64,000 nucleotides of DNA, from contig RZYP01000004.1 of the NCBI GenBank assembly GCA_009930275.1, forward strand, positions 1 to 64,000, read 5' to 3'. This DNA is from Negativicutes bacterium (lineage in GTDB: Bacteria; Bacillota_C; Negativicutes; Acidaminococcales; Acidaminococcaceae). Shown here one piece after another: positions 1 through 7,838 of this stretch. A program made the translations under genes and the position numbers. Positions within the stretch are counted from its first letter, which is position 1. The number at the start of each line of letters is the position of its first letter. A model generated the notes under the pieces. The model ran no database searches. It had not been told where the DNA came from and saw nothing but the letters and a program-made list of their open reading frames with translations.

Positions 1-19
1 TCTCAGACGCTTTTTTATT

Positions 20-442
20 TTATAAAACCTTTAATAGCAATACGTGTGGTATGCCATCTTCCATAAAGACCTCTGAAGATGTCTTATAACCTTGCTTGTG
101 ATAGAAGCCCTCGGCTTGCGTCTGCCCATGCAGTTTGGCCTTGGTCATACCTTTGGCAAGCGCTAATTTTTCCAGTCCTTCGACAATCATGCGGCCGGCA
201 TCCAATTTACGATACTCCGGCAAAATACAAATGCGCTCCAGTTTGGCCAAACAGCCAAAGTAACGCACCCGTCCGGTACCAACAACCTTGTTATCATCAC
301 ATAATATGACGTGTTCCGCCGCCTGTTCATTCTGATCAATTTCGCATTCTTCAGGAACTCCCTGTTCCTTTACAAAAACATTGATACGAACGCGAAAAGC
401 TTCTTCCATCTCTTGAGGCGTGGCAACTTTCTTTATCTCCAC
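20..442 (-). CDS. GNAT family N-acetyltransferase (ElaA/YjcF-like)
   Basis: A 140-residue single-domain protein of the GNAT fold, which transfers an acetyl group from acetyl-CoA to an amine; the acceptor cannot be read from sequence. The N-terminal FRVRINVFVKEQGVP segment is typical of the ElaA/YjcF branch. The central GTGRVRYF and LERICILPEYRK segments fit the beta4/acetyl-CoA-binding strand, followed by a GRMIVEGL segment in place of the usual pyrophosphate loop (RxxGxG/A). YHKQGYK near the C terminus is the usual late GNAT motif. The start is a GTG at 442 with GGGG about 8 bases upstream. It lies downstream of the exonuclease gene but beyond a hairpin, so it is probably transcribed separately. 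Likely a cytoplasmic small-molecule acetyltransferase. Confidence 0.85.
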   Translation of the reverse strand: MEIKKVATPQEMEEAFRVRINVFVKEQGVPEECEIDQNEQAAEHVILCDDNKVVGTGRVRYFGCLAKLERICILPEYRKLDAGRMIVEGLEKLALAKGMTKAKLHGQTQAEGFYHKQGYKTSSEVFMEDGIPHVLLLKVL

Positions 443-483
443 TATAGGATCCCCTTTGCAATAAAATCACCAGATTATTGTAA

Positions 484-521
484 CAAAAAGAATACCCCTG
501 CGCAAGCAATTTACGCAAGGG
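484..521 (-). terminator. intrinsic terminator after the exonuclease gene
   Basis: On the minus strand CCCTTGCG pairs with CGCAGGGG (one bulge) across a 10-base loop, followed by TATTCTTTTTG. It sits just past the exonuclease stop codon. Confidence 0.6.
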
Positions 522-547
522 AAAAGAGTATTCAGTCTATTTTTCTT

Positions 548-1144
548 TTAAGAAGAGTTTTTTTCCTGCGTCGCCATGAAGGATTCCACATCCCAGCCGC
601 CTTCCAGGAGCTTAACCAGCAGCTTGGAAGTGTTAATGGCATCGTCCAAAGCCGTGTGCCAGGTCCCTTCCATAACCACGTTTTGTTCCTCAACCGCTGA
701 TTTTAACGACGGTGTCTTTTCTTTTTCGAACAGCAGCTTGTAGCCTGCCGCCAAATCCAGGTAGTCTGTAAACAAGACCGGATTTTCAATCTTGTAGCGT
801 TTGCAGGCAGTATCAATAACTTTGTAATCCGCATCACCCCAAGCCACGAAATATGTTTCGCCGGGTATATAGTGATGCTTCATTCTTTCAATCATTTCCG
901 GGAATAAAATCCCCTTCTTCAGGTCCGCCATCGTGATCATGGAGAAATTCAATGATTCCTCAGCTTGTTTCGGGTAAAACTGCGGTTTAACAAAGCTCTG
1001 GATATCGCCAATACGCTCGAAAGTATCGCCGGTGAGCTTAGTCGCGCCAATTTCCAAAATCTCCGAAAAAAAACCGCGCGGTTTCCCTACCGGCTTCGTA
1101 TAAACAGTAAACTCAAAATCAGTTACCAAAAAATTCTTTGCCAT
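548..1144 (-). CDS. DEDDh 3'-5' exonuclease, KapD-like
   Basis: A 198-residue exonuclease of the RNase T/DnaQ superfamily. The first metal-binding motif is DFE at residues 9-11. A middle segment with AWGDADYKVID supplies the second acidic motif. HTALDDA near residue 163 is the HxxxxD motif of the DEDDh class. The family removes nucleotides from the 3' ends of RNA or DNA; KapD of Bacillus is described as an inhibitor of the KinA sporulation pathway, but that role cannot be assumed here. GGGAG lies 10 bases before the ATG. Only 25 bp separate it from the upstream helicase stop codon, so it may be read in the same transcript. Its base composition looks like the core genome, unlike the AT-rich helicase, so it is probably a resident gene next to an acquired pair. 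Confidence 0.85.
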   Translation of the reverse strand: MAKNFLVTDFEFTVYTKPVGKPRGFFSEILEIGATKLTGDTFERIGDIQSFVKPQFYPKQAEESLNFSMITMADLKKGILFPEMIERMKHHYIPGETYFVAWGDADYKVIDTACKRYKIENPVLFTDYLDLAAGYKLLFEKEKTPSLKSAVEEQNVVMEGTWHTALDDAINTSKLLVKLLEGGWDVESFMATQEKNSS

Positions 1145-1169
1145 CTAATCTTTGCTCCCATCTTTTTTA

Positions 1170-4049
1170 TCAGCCTTCAAAATACTTATACATTTTTTCT
1201 TCAAGAAGATCCTTCATGTCAAAAACAATATTTACTATCGGCAAGGCTTTCCCTGCATTATTATAAATTGTTGTTTGTTGAAAAGTTTTTGGTTCCATAT
1301 CCCCGAGATAATAAAAATCTCTACCCTCATCATTGCTCTTCTTTACAAATAAAGAAATTCTCGTAACAGGATTTTTGATTGCTTCGACTTCCCTTGAATC
1401 TAATTTGACATTATTTCTTGTCATCCAACTGAATTCTTTATAGCTCAAAAATTCATCTTCATATTTCGTACTATTGTTAATGTCTTCGTCCTTTTCATAA
1501 GTAACGAATATCGGGCAAGTATCGTATTTAACTCTATAGCCATACATTGTTGACGATTCATCGGTTTCCCAGTTCATAATACGGCAGACATCTTTACGAG
1601 AATATTTTTGATAAAGCTGAAAACCATTTCTGTACTGATTTGCATCATAAAAATTAGAAAAGGCCGATATTGCATAATCAAGTGAATCTAATAAATATGT
1701 TTTGAATATTGAATTTGATAAAAGATTATTAAAATAGGAGGTAATAATACATTCCTTATTATTAAACTCAATATATGCAAAATCACCATATTTCTTTTTT
1801 TCAGCAAGATTGAAGAATATTCTATTTATGTAATTTAAAACGGAATTCATTGTTGCTTCTGTAGGTAGATAGTTAAACATATCATCAACTATCCTACAAA
1901 CATTTGCAAAGGTAGTTTTCCCGTTCTTAATAATATCTTTTAGCAATATTACTTCTTCAATTCTTTTTCCATTAGCAACTTCTTTGCCGATGAAAGCCAA
2001 TGATTTTATAAAATCATGTGGAAGAATAATATTTTCATTCTCAGCTTTACAAGCAAATTCATAAAAAGAATCCTTAGCAGCTAAAAAAGTATAAGGGTCT
2101 CTCCCACCAAATTTTACAAAATCCATCATCATTGGTCTTCTGCCAAGCTGATATTTCATTAACTTATAATCATTGAGTAAGTCTTTCATAAGCGATAAAT
2201 TATTGCCGTCGATTGCTTTATATATTTGTTCTTTAACTATATCGTCGAAATGAATGGTTGACGCTCCAGGTATGTAATTAGTAGCCAAACATCTTCTGAT
2301 TTTATCCTTATTGAAAGACCTATCGCCGTAAAGGGCTATTGGCACTAAAAAGTTGTTTTGATAATTGCCTATAAAATCAATTACTTCCAAATACCTTTTG
2401 CTATTAGCTTTGCGCAACCCACGCCCTAACTGTTGCACGAAAACAATAGTTGACTGTGTTGGCCTTAACATAATTATTTGATTAACTTTAGGGATATCTA
2501 CCCCTTCATTAAAAATATCGCGTGTAAAAATGTAGTCAAGTTGGTGTGCTCTAGGAATTTCATCCGACTCTAATCGGTCAATACAGTCCTTGCGTTCATC
2601 ATCGCTTGATTCTCCTGACAAGGCAACCGTATTATAGCCAGCTTTATTAAAAGCATCAGATAAAAAAGAAGCTTCAGCGTTAAGACTACAAAAAACTAAG
2701 CCCTTGACCCTTCCAGAATCACATCCGTATAAATTTGCTTTTGAAAGAATATGCTTTACACGTGCTTCACTTGTCAAAAGTTTAAAATCAGACCCGTCGT
2801 GTACTTTTTCATCATCTGTGACAATATCTCTTATCCCGTGATAGTGAAAGGGAACCAGCATTTTTTCGTTTAGTGCCTGATGCAATCTGATTTCATAAGC
2901 TATATTGTGGTCGAACAGCGTAAAAATATCATCACCGTCTGTTCTTTCAGGAGTCGCTGTCATCCCAAGCAAAAACTTAGGCTCAAAGTGATCTAAAATT
3001 CTTTTGTATGTAGCTGCACCTGAACGATGTGCTTCATCAATAACAATATAATCAAATTCGCTTTTTTCAAAACATCTCAAGTTATCTTCTTTGGACAGGG
3101 TCTGAACAGTAGCAAAAAGATAAGGAGCATCAGTTTTATTGCCACCAGTGTACATACCCATCTTAACATTTGGGCCTAAAACCTTTCTGAAACTTTTTTT
3201 TGCTTCATCCGCAATAATTTCCCTATGCACAACAAATAAAAAACTCTTTGGTTGCATTCTCTTCACATCAAAAGCAGATAAATATGTTTTTCCTGTACCT
3301 GTAGCAGAGATCAATAACCCTTTGTCCTTACCCTGTAGCCGAAGAGCTTCAATTCCTGCAAGAGCTTCTATCTGCATCTTGTTTGGATTTATTTTCTCAA
3401 ACGGTTCTACTCCAGTCTTAACTTTATTCCAGCTAAACTGATAATTCTTATAAATTTTCTCATAGGTTTCAATCCACTCTTTATTTACTACTGTAGCATT
3501 CAAGAAAGTTTCATTAAACTCCGAAAGCATCTGTAACAGTAAATAGCCATCTTTGCCTGATTTTAATTTGACATTCCACTCTTGATTCTCACTTAAAGCT
3601 GTTTGCGTTAAGTTGCTGCTGCCAACTATCATCGTGTACTCGTCATTTCCTTGATTATCCTTATCCTTCTGGCAAAACAAGTACCCTTTGGCATGGAAAT
3701 TTTGGTCAGTAACGATTTTGACTTGAATATTTGTTAATGCCATTAATCGTTCAAGCGCTCGCGGTTCAGTAAAGTTCTGATACTGCGATGCTATGATGCT
3801 GCCCTTAATATTTTTAGATTCCAATTTTTTTAAGACATCTATTAAACAAGCAACGCCACTATTAGTAATGAACGCAACAGAAAAAAAGAACTCGTCACAA
3901 CGCTCTAACTCATAAAGAACAGTATCCAGAACTTTTGTTTGTTTTGTTCTATTATTTGTTAATATCTTCGGGACATACCTGTCATCAGCCATATACTGAA
4001 GATTTACAAATCCTGTTTCAAGTCCTTTTCTCAGCTCTGCTACATCCAT
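1170..4049 (-). CDS. PLD-domain/superfamily 2 helicase with C-terminal DUF3427
   Basis: A 959-residue multidomain protein. Residues about 1-200 form a phospholipase-D-like nuclease domain with one HxK...GSSNLT motif (HAKGYLF then GSSNLTQTAL). Residues about 230-640 are an SF2 helicase/translocase: ATGTGKT Walker A, DEAH box, MTATPERTDG motif III region and QQLGRGLRK motif VI. The C-terminal 180 residues match the DUF3427 type (FLSYKEFSW, FYYLGDMEP). The family resembles the ATPase/nuclease subunits of restriction-like systems, acting on DNA in the cytoplasm. The gene is visibly AT-richer than its neighbours and follows the NUDIX gene with a 7-bp gap, so the two are very likely co-transcribed. 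A defence role is inference from architecture and transfer-like context. The single HKD motif suggests that two chains are needed for one nuclease site. Confidence 0.9.
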   Translation of the reverse strand: MDVAELRKGLETGFVNLQYMADDRYVPKILTNNRTKQTKVLDTVLYELERCDEFFFSVAFITNSGVACLIDVLKKLESKNIKGSIIASQYQNFTEPRALERLMALTNIQVKIVTDQNFHAKGYLFCQKDKDNQGNDEYTMIVGSSNLTQTALSENQEWNVKLKSGKDGYLLLQMLSEFNETFLNATVVNKEWIETYEKIYKNYQFSWNKVKTGVEPFEKINPNKMQIEALAGIEALRLQGKDKGLLISATGTGKTYLSAFDVKRMQPKSFLFVVHREIIADEAKKSFRKVLGPNVKMGMYTGGNKTDAPYLFATVQTLSKEDNLRCFEKSEFDYIVIDEAHRSGAATYKRILDHFEPKFLLGMTATPERTDGDDIFTLFDHNIAYEIRLHQALNEKMLVPFHYHGIRDIVTDDEKVHDGSDFKLLTSEARVKHILSKANLYGCDSGRVKGLVFCSLNAEASFLSDAFNKAGYNTVALSGESSDDERKDCIDRLESDEIPRAHQLDYIFTRDIFNEGVDIPKVNQIIMLRPTQSTIVFVQQLGRGLRKANSKRYLEVIDFIGNYQNNFLVPIALYGDRSFNKDKIRRCLATNYIPGASTIHFDDIVKEQIYKAIDGNNLSLMKDLLNDYKLMKYQLGRRPMMMDFVKFGGRDPYTFLAAKDSFYEFACKAENENIILPHDFIKSLAFIGKEVANGKRIEEVILLKDIIKNGKTTFANVCRIVDDMFNYLPTEATMNSVLNYINRIFFNLAEKKKYGDFAYIEFNNKECIITSYFNNLLSNSIFKTYLLDSLDYAISAFSNFYDANQYRNGFQLYQKYSRKDVCRIMNWETDESSTMYGYRVKYDTCPIFVTYEKDEDINNSTKYEDEFLSYKEFSWMTRNNVKLDSREVEAIKNPVTRISLFVKKSNDEGRDFYYLGDMEPKTFQQTTIYNNAGKALPIVNIVFDMKDLLEEKMYKYFEG

Positions 4050-4056
4050 CGCTCAT

Positions 4057-4455
4057 TCACCCTTCTACCAGCTTTTTAACGATAGGTTTATCTGCCTCAG
4101 CCCAGTCCAATTCCATCAAATGTTCTTTTTTCAACCATTTAAAGGCAATATGTTCTTTCATGGTGAATTTTTTATCTTGTACTTGGCAAATAAAGCTTTT
4201 CATTTTAATTTGAAAATCAGAGTACGTATGATCTACTTCCATGAAAAAATCACAATCATCTACTTTAACCTTCATTTCAAGTTCTTCGGTCAATTCTCTT
4301 TTCAGTGCTTCTGTCGGCTTCTCACCTTTTTCAATCTTGCCACCAGGAAATTCGAACTTATAGGAAATATAGTCGTATCTTGCCTTGTCTCTTTGCATAC
4401 ACAGAATTTCTTCGCCACAGACAATAATTCCAGCAACAACCTCTAATTCTTTCAT
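4057..4455 (-). CDS. NUDIX hydrolase, MutT/CtpA-type (deoxy)nucleoside triphosphate pyrophosphohydrolase
   Basis: A 132-residue NUDIX protein. The NUDIX box is visible as GGKIEKGE followed by REL and TEEL with correct spacing, giving the metal-binding glutamates. The N-terminal VVAGIIV and the PGGKIEKGE context place it with MutT-like enzymes that hydrolyse (d)NTPs to monophosphate and pyrophosphate. I chose the ATG at 4455 because GAGGT lies 8 bases upstream; an in-frame TTG two codons earlier is less likely. It has its own promoter at 4489-4517 and is the first gene of a unit with the DUF3427 helicase. It may clean the nucleotide pool, or act on a nucleotide signal connected with the helicase; the second idea is speculative. 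Confidence 0.9.
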   Translation of the reverse strand: MKELEVVAGIIVCGEEILCMQRDKARYDYISYKFEFPGGKIEKGEKPTEALKRELTEELEMKVKVDDCDFFMEVDHTYSDFQIKMKSFICQVQDKKFTMKEHIAFKWLKKEHLMELDWAEADKPIVKKLVEG

Positions 4456-4488
4456 AAGCAATACCTCTATTATTCATATTTACTATTC

Positions 4489-4517
4489 ATTATACCCCAG
4501 CTAAATACACTTAACAA
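4489..4517 (-). promoter_or_regulatory. promoter of the NUDIX-helicase unit
   Basis: On the minus strand TTGTTA (4512-4517), 17-bp spacer, TATAAT (4489-4494). It lies 34 bp upstream of the NUDIX ATG. Confidence 0.6.
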
Positions 4518-5028
4518 TTTATTAAACAACAATATTGCCCCATCAACGACACACCATATTAAATAAATCTCAGAAAAACAAAGCGAGGGCAGAATCTTTT
4601 ACGATTCTGCCCTCTTTCGATATGACCACATCCGTGCGATTCATAACAACCTTTACAGTCTTACGACCACTTCACGTATAAATATTGTGGTCACATCACC
4701 GACACCCTTTGCGATTGCATCTGCCTCAGATTGCGGACTCTCTCTTTACTCTCGGTAATTCTGACATTACTTCGAAGTACCTAGAGAATTTACAAATCTT
4801 TGAACCCCTTTCCGTTAGTTTTCATATGACCTTGGACTTCCGTTCACCAAACCGATCTTTGACCGTTTCGAAGCACTTAAGTTTTACTAAATCACTGAAA
4901 ATCTTACCGTTGGGTTTTGCCAAGCAACTGCGGACTACTGTTTACCTCTTACCAATCTCTCGACCGTTTTACGAAGTATCTCGAGACCACATCTTGACAG
5001 GCTCTCGCTCGGTGTTGTCGTTTGATTT

Positions 5029-5052
5029 AAAAAGGGCCTTGCGGCCCTTTTT
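5029..5052. terminator. bidirectional terminator-like hairpin within RNA locus A
   Basis: AAAAAGGGCC, loop TTGC, GGCCCTTTTT is a perfect 10-bp stem with A and U tracts on its two sides. It directly follows the 22-codon frame at 5051-5119, whose stop codon overlaps it. Confidence 0.7.
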
Positions 5053-5119
5053 ACATGTAAGCGTGAGCACTCTTCCATCTTGCCTTTCGGTTTGATTTCC
5101 GAACCCACAACTTATTCAT
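5051..5119 (-). CDS. possible 22-residue basic leader peptide in RNA locus A
   Basis: An ATG at 5119 lies about 15 nt after the predicted transcription start, with GAGG 7-9 bases upstream. The frame encodes a basic peptide rich in Arg/Lys with two Trp (MNKLWVRKSNRKARWKSAHA plus two residues). Its stop codon overlaps the terminator-like hairpin at 5029-5052. Promoter, ribosome site, short frame and terminator in order resemble an attenuation leader, with the structured RNA body as the read-through part. No equivalent good frame exists at loci B or C, so this may be chance. Confidence 0.3.
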   Translation of the reverse strand: MNKLWVRKSNRKARWKSAHAYM

Positions 5120-5140
5120 GTATGACCTCTTTATGGTTTT

Positions 5141-5203
5141 ATTATAAGCGAAAATCTTTACAAAAGCAATAGTATTTTGCGAAATATTGTGACAATTTTG
5201 TGA
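5141..5203 (-). promoter_or_regulatory. promoter and shared upstream box of RNA locus A
   Basis: TATAAT at 5141-5146 and TTGCTT at 5164-5169 (17-bp spacer). The 40 bp from 5164 to 5203 align without gaps with 17433-17472 and 21435-21474; a TGTGA (plus-strand reading) falls at the same offset in all three. Confidence 0.75.
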
Positions 5204-5316
5204 TTTTACCTTTCTTTTTAAGGTGAAATAGTAACTGTAACTTTTATTACGCAATGGTTGTCCGCTTGCCACGTACATTTGTCGCGTTATCGATTGTGCT
5301 CATAGTTTAGAGAAAA

Positions 5317-5360
5317 TGCAGGCCGTTGATCTATCAATTCCTGATAATCAACGGCCTGCA
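5317..5360. terminator. intrinsic terminator after hcp
   Basis: TGCAGGCCGTTGAT pairs perfectly with ATCAACGGCCTGCA (14 bp). On the minus strand it is followed by TTTTCTC. Confidence 0.8.
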
Positions 5361-5387
5361 GCTTTTTAAATTACTAAGTTCTATCTA

Positions 5388-6953
5388 TTAACCCAGGATT
5401 TTTTTGAGGTCTGCTTCTGGAGTGCTAATTGGGGTAATATTGTATTTTTCTACCAGGAATTTCAGGATGTTTGGTGATACGAAGGCCGGCAGAGTTGGTC
5501 CGAGATAGATATTCTTTACGCCAAGATAGAGTAAGGTCAACAAAATGCATACTGCTTTTTGCTCATACCAGGAAAGTACCAAGGTCAATGGCAATTCGTT
5601 AACGGTGCAGCCGAAGGCTTCAGACAAGGCAACCGCAACTTTGATTGCGCTGTAGGCATCGTTGCATTGACCCATGTCCATGATGCGCGGCAAACCGCCG
5701 ATTGTGCCAAGATCCAAGTCATTGAAGCGGTATTTGCCACAGGCAAGAGTCAGGATAACTGTATCTGGCGGAGTCTGTTTAACGAATTCTGTATAGTAGT
5801 TACGGCCCGGTCTTGCACCATCGCAGCCGCCAACGAGGAAGAAGTGTTTGATTGCTCCGGCTTTAACAGCATCGATAACGGTACCGGCTACGGACATTAC
5901 CGTGCCATGGCCGAAACCTGTTGTAACATGCGTGCCGCCGTTGATACCTGTCATCGGATGATCTTCAGCATAGCCGCCGAGTTCGAGAGCTTTGGCAATA
6001 ACAGGGGAGAAGTCTTTATTATCGTCAATATGAACCATGCCCGGGTAAGCAACTACTTCTGTCGTAAATACGCGGTCATTGTAGCTTTCCTTAACCGGCA
6101 TAATGCAGTTAGTTGTAAATAGGATTGGTGCCGGAAGATTTGCAAACTCTTTTTGTTGGTTCTGCCAAGCTGTACCGAAATTACCTTTCAAATGCGGATA
6201 AGCTTTTAATTTTGGATAAGCATGACATGGGAGCATTTCACCGTGGGTGTAAATGTTGATACCCTTGTCCTTGGTCTGTTCCAAAAGCAAATGCAAATCT
6301 TTGAGGTCATGTCCGGTAACAACGATGAACGGTCCTTTTTCGACCATAAGGGGAACGGTTGTCGGGACAGGAGTGCCATAAGTTTCGGTGTTGGCTTTAT
6401 CCAAGAGTTCCATGCATTTGAAGTTTACACGGCCGGTATCCATTACGAGAGGCAACAAATCTTCAACTTTGTCCTTGGTAGCCAGAGCTGCCAGTGCTTT
6501 ATAGAAGAAAGAATTTACTTCCTCGTCCGTATAGCCTAACATCAAGGCATGATAAGCGTAAGCGCCCATACCGCGAAGGCCGAGCAAAATCAAGGTTTTT
6601 AGGGAGCGGATATCTTCATTGGTTTCCCAGATATCAATCATTTTATAGTCGACAACGCCTGCTTTTCCGCCTAGTGCCGCTATTTTACGATGCACATCAT
6701 CAATTCTTTTTTTCATGACTACATCATCAAAATTAACATTGGTAATAGTGGTAAACAAGCCCTCAAGCACAACCTTATTTGTTGCGGCAGTCGGTTTGCC
6801 CGTTTCGGCAACTTGTGCCAAGGCAATTAAAGCGCCTGTCAAATCATCCTGTAAATTAGCCGTACTGGCTTGTTTGCCACAGACTCCAGCCTTACCCATG
6901 CAGCCTACACTGCCTGCCGTTTGTTCACATTGAAAACAAAACATGTCTTTCAT
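5388..6953 (-). CDS. hcp: hybrid cluster protein (hydroxylamine reductase)
   Basis: A 521-residue Hcp. The N-terminal cysteines C6, C9, C18 and C25 (CFQC...GCMGKAGVCGK) bind the proximal cubane. Downstream GHDLKDLH, TTNCIMP, GGCDGARPGR and the LACGKYRFN segment carry ligands of the hybrid Fe-S-O cluster. Hcp reduces nitric oxide and/or hydroxylamine in the cytoplasm of anaerobes and protects against nitrosative stress. The length is slightly below the 550 residues common in enteric forms. The ATG is preceded by GAGGAGAG. It lies 64 bp downstream of an Fe-S protein and is very likely in one operon with it. A Crp/Fnr regulator is divergent from that operon. Confidence 0.95.
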   Translation of the reverse strand: MKDMFCFQCEQTAGSVGCMGKAGVCGKQASTANLQDDLTGALIALAQVAETGKPTAATNKVVLEGLFTTITNVNFDDVVMKKRIDDVHRKIAALGGKAGVVDYKMIDIWETNEDIRSLKTLILLGLRGMGAYAYHALMLGYTDEEVNSFFYKALAALATKDKVEDLLPLVMDTGRVNFKCMELLDKANTETYGTPVPTTVPLMVEKGPFIVVTGHDLKDLHLLLEQTKDKGINIYTHGEMLPCHAYPKLKAYPHLKGNFGTAWQNQQKEFANLPAPILFTTNCIMPVKESYNDRVFTTEVVAYPGMVHIDDNKDFSPVIAKALELGGYAEDHPMTGINGGTHVTTGFGHGTVMSVAGTVIDAVKAGAIKHFFLVGGCDGARPGRNYYTEFVKQTPPDTVILTLACGKYRFNDLDLGTIGGLPRIMDMGQCNDAYSAIKVAVALSEAFGCTVNELPLTLVLSWYEQKAVCILLTLLYLGVKNIYLGPTLPAFVSPNILKFLVEKYNITPISTPEADLKKILG

Positions 6954-7017
6954 TGTCTCATCTCTCCTCTTTACTATATATTTATAAGCTTATTTGAGCC
7001 TACCATACAAAAATAAC

Positions 7018-7713
7018 TCAGTCTTCCAAAATCTCGCCTTCGGTGGAAATCGTTACAACCTGCCAGGGAATCATTTTCCCACTATTTTGCAGGGCCATCC
7101 TGACAGCCGCCTCAATACCTCCGCAACAAGGCACTTCCATGCGTGTAACAAGCACGCTCTTAATATCGTTGTATTTGAAAATCTCCGTCAGTTTTTTGCT
7201 GTAATCACCCATATCGAGTTTTGGGCAGCCTATTAAGGTCACCCTGTTTTTCATAAATTTGTTATGGAAATCGCCATAGGAGAAGGCCGTACAGTCAGCA
7301 GCAATCAAAAGTTTGGCGTCCTTGAAATAAGGTGCGTTCACCGGAACAAGTTTAATCTGTACCGGCCATTGCCTCAGTTCGCTTTGTTGGGTGGAATCCA
7401 ACACAACACTCACGCTTTCCTTCTTTTCAATACTTTGAACCTGACAGCCCGGGCAGCCGTTAACAGAAGCTACTTTCTTCTCCATGTGCGCTTTTACCGC
7501 CTCTTCATCAAAGGCCGCTGCTTCTCTTATTTCAAAACTAATAGCGCCGGTAGGACAAGCCGGGAGACAATTGCCCAAGCCGTCACAGTAATCATCGCGC
7601 ACAAGCCGAGCTTTGTCGCCTTCAAGTACAATTGCACCTTCATGACAGGCATCAACGCACAGGCCGCAGCCATTACATTTCTCTTCGTCAATTGTAATTA
7701 TTTTTCTAAGCAT
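7018..7713 (-). CDS. 4Fe-4S ferredoxin-domain protein, Hcp partner
   Basis: A 231-residue iron-sulfur protein. The N terminus has two ferredoxin-type cluster motifs: CNGCGLCVDACH at about residues 14-25, and a second with CDGLGNCLPACP. A later GCPGCQ and a C-terminal CxxxF, IGCPKLD and PCCGG carry more cysteines that may hold another cluster or a metal. Proteins of this type are commonly found beside hcp and probably pass electrons to it; that is inference. It is the first gene of the operon with hcp and diverges from a Crp/Fnr gene. No signal peptide, so cytoplasmic. Confidence 0.85.
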   Translation of the reverse strand: MLRKIITIDEEKCNGCGLCVDACHEGAIVLEGDKARLVRDDYCDGLGNCLPACPTGAISFEIREAAAFDEEAVKAHMEKKVASVNGCPGCQVQSIEKKESVSVVLDSTQQSELRQWPVQIKLVPVNAPYFKDAKLLIAADCTAFSYGDFHNKFMKNRVTLIGCPKLDMGDYSKKLTEIFKYNDIKSVLVTRMEVPCCGGIEAAVRMALQNSGKMIPWQVVTISTEGEILED

Positions 7714-7797
7714 TTATTTTTACTTCCTTTTCTATTTTAACTATTTGGTTTTGCTTGACTTCTTGCCTTCATTCTAATACACTTTTTGTAGGAAATA

Positions 7798-7813
7798 TGT
7801 TGTTTTTACAACA
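7798..7813. promoter_or_regulatory. 6-4-6 palindrome, candidate Crp/Fnr-family operator
   Basis: TGTTGT-TTTT-ACAACA is a perfect 6-4-6 inverted repeat, the geometry of Crp/Fnr sites. It lies 26 bp before the regulator ATG at 7839 and 85 bp before the Fe-S protein start, so it could control both directions. Confidence 0.5.
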
Positions 7814-7838
7814 AATGATAATATTAGGTGAAAACTTT

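Larger units (their letters stand above)
4575..5134 (-). ncRNA. structured RNA locus A (unrecognised family, copy 1 of 3)
   Basis: A roughly 560-nt minus-strand transcript predicted from promoter to terminal hairpin. The promoter is TTGCTT-17-TATAAT at 5141-5169. Shared elements: a 5' CGACAACACC (about 5011-5020), a 3' AAGGGTGTCGGTGAT (about 4695-4709), and a closing stem pairing about 4690-4701 with 4619-4630 (GTGACCAC with GTGGTCA). The end is a 12-bp perfect hairpin at 4585-4614. Between these lie about three imperfect repeats of a module that starts with (G/A)TACTTCG and ends with AGTCC(GC). No long open frame on the minus strand spans the body. A bidirectional terminator-like hairpin at 5029-5052 interrupts the first 80-105 nt, so a short transcript ending there is possible. 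I do not recognise it as RNase P, tmRNA, 6S or SRP RNA. Confidence 0.65.

Noticed and set aside
4685..5095. 136-codon plus-strand frame
   Set aside because: It lies antisense to structured RNA locus A, has no ribosome site and no protein-like composition; the region is explained better by RNA structure.
4575..5134. RNase P RNA in locus A, because of AGUCCGC and GGGUG blocks
   Set aside because: The order and number of these blocks do not fit RNase P, they repeat several times, and three copies in 17 kb would be abnormal.
5559..6122. 187-codon plus-strand frame over hcp
   Set aside because: Antisense shadow of hcp.
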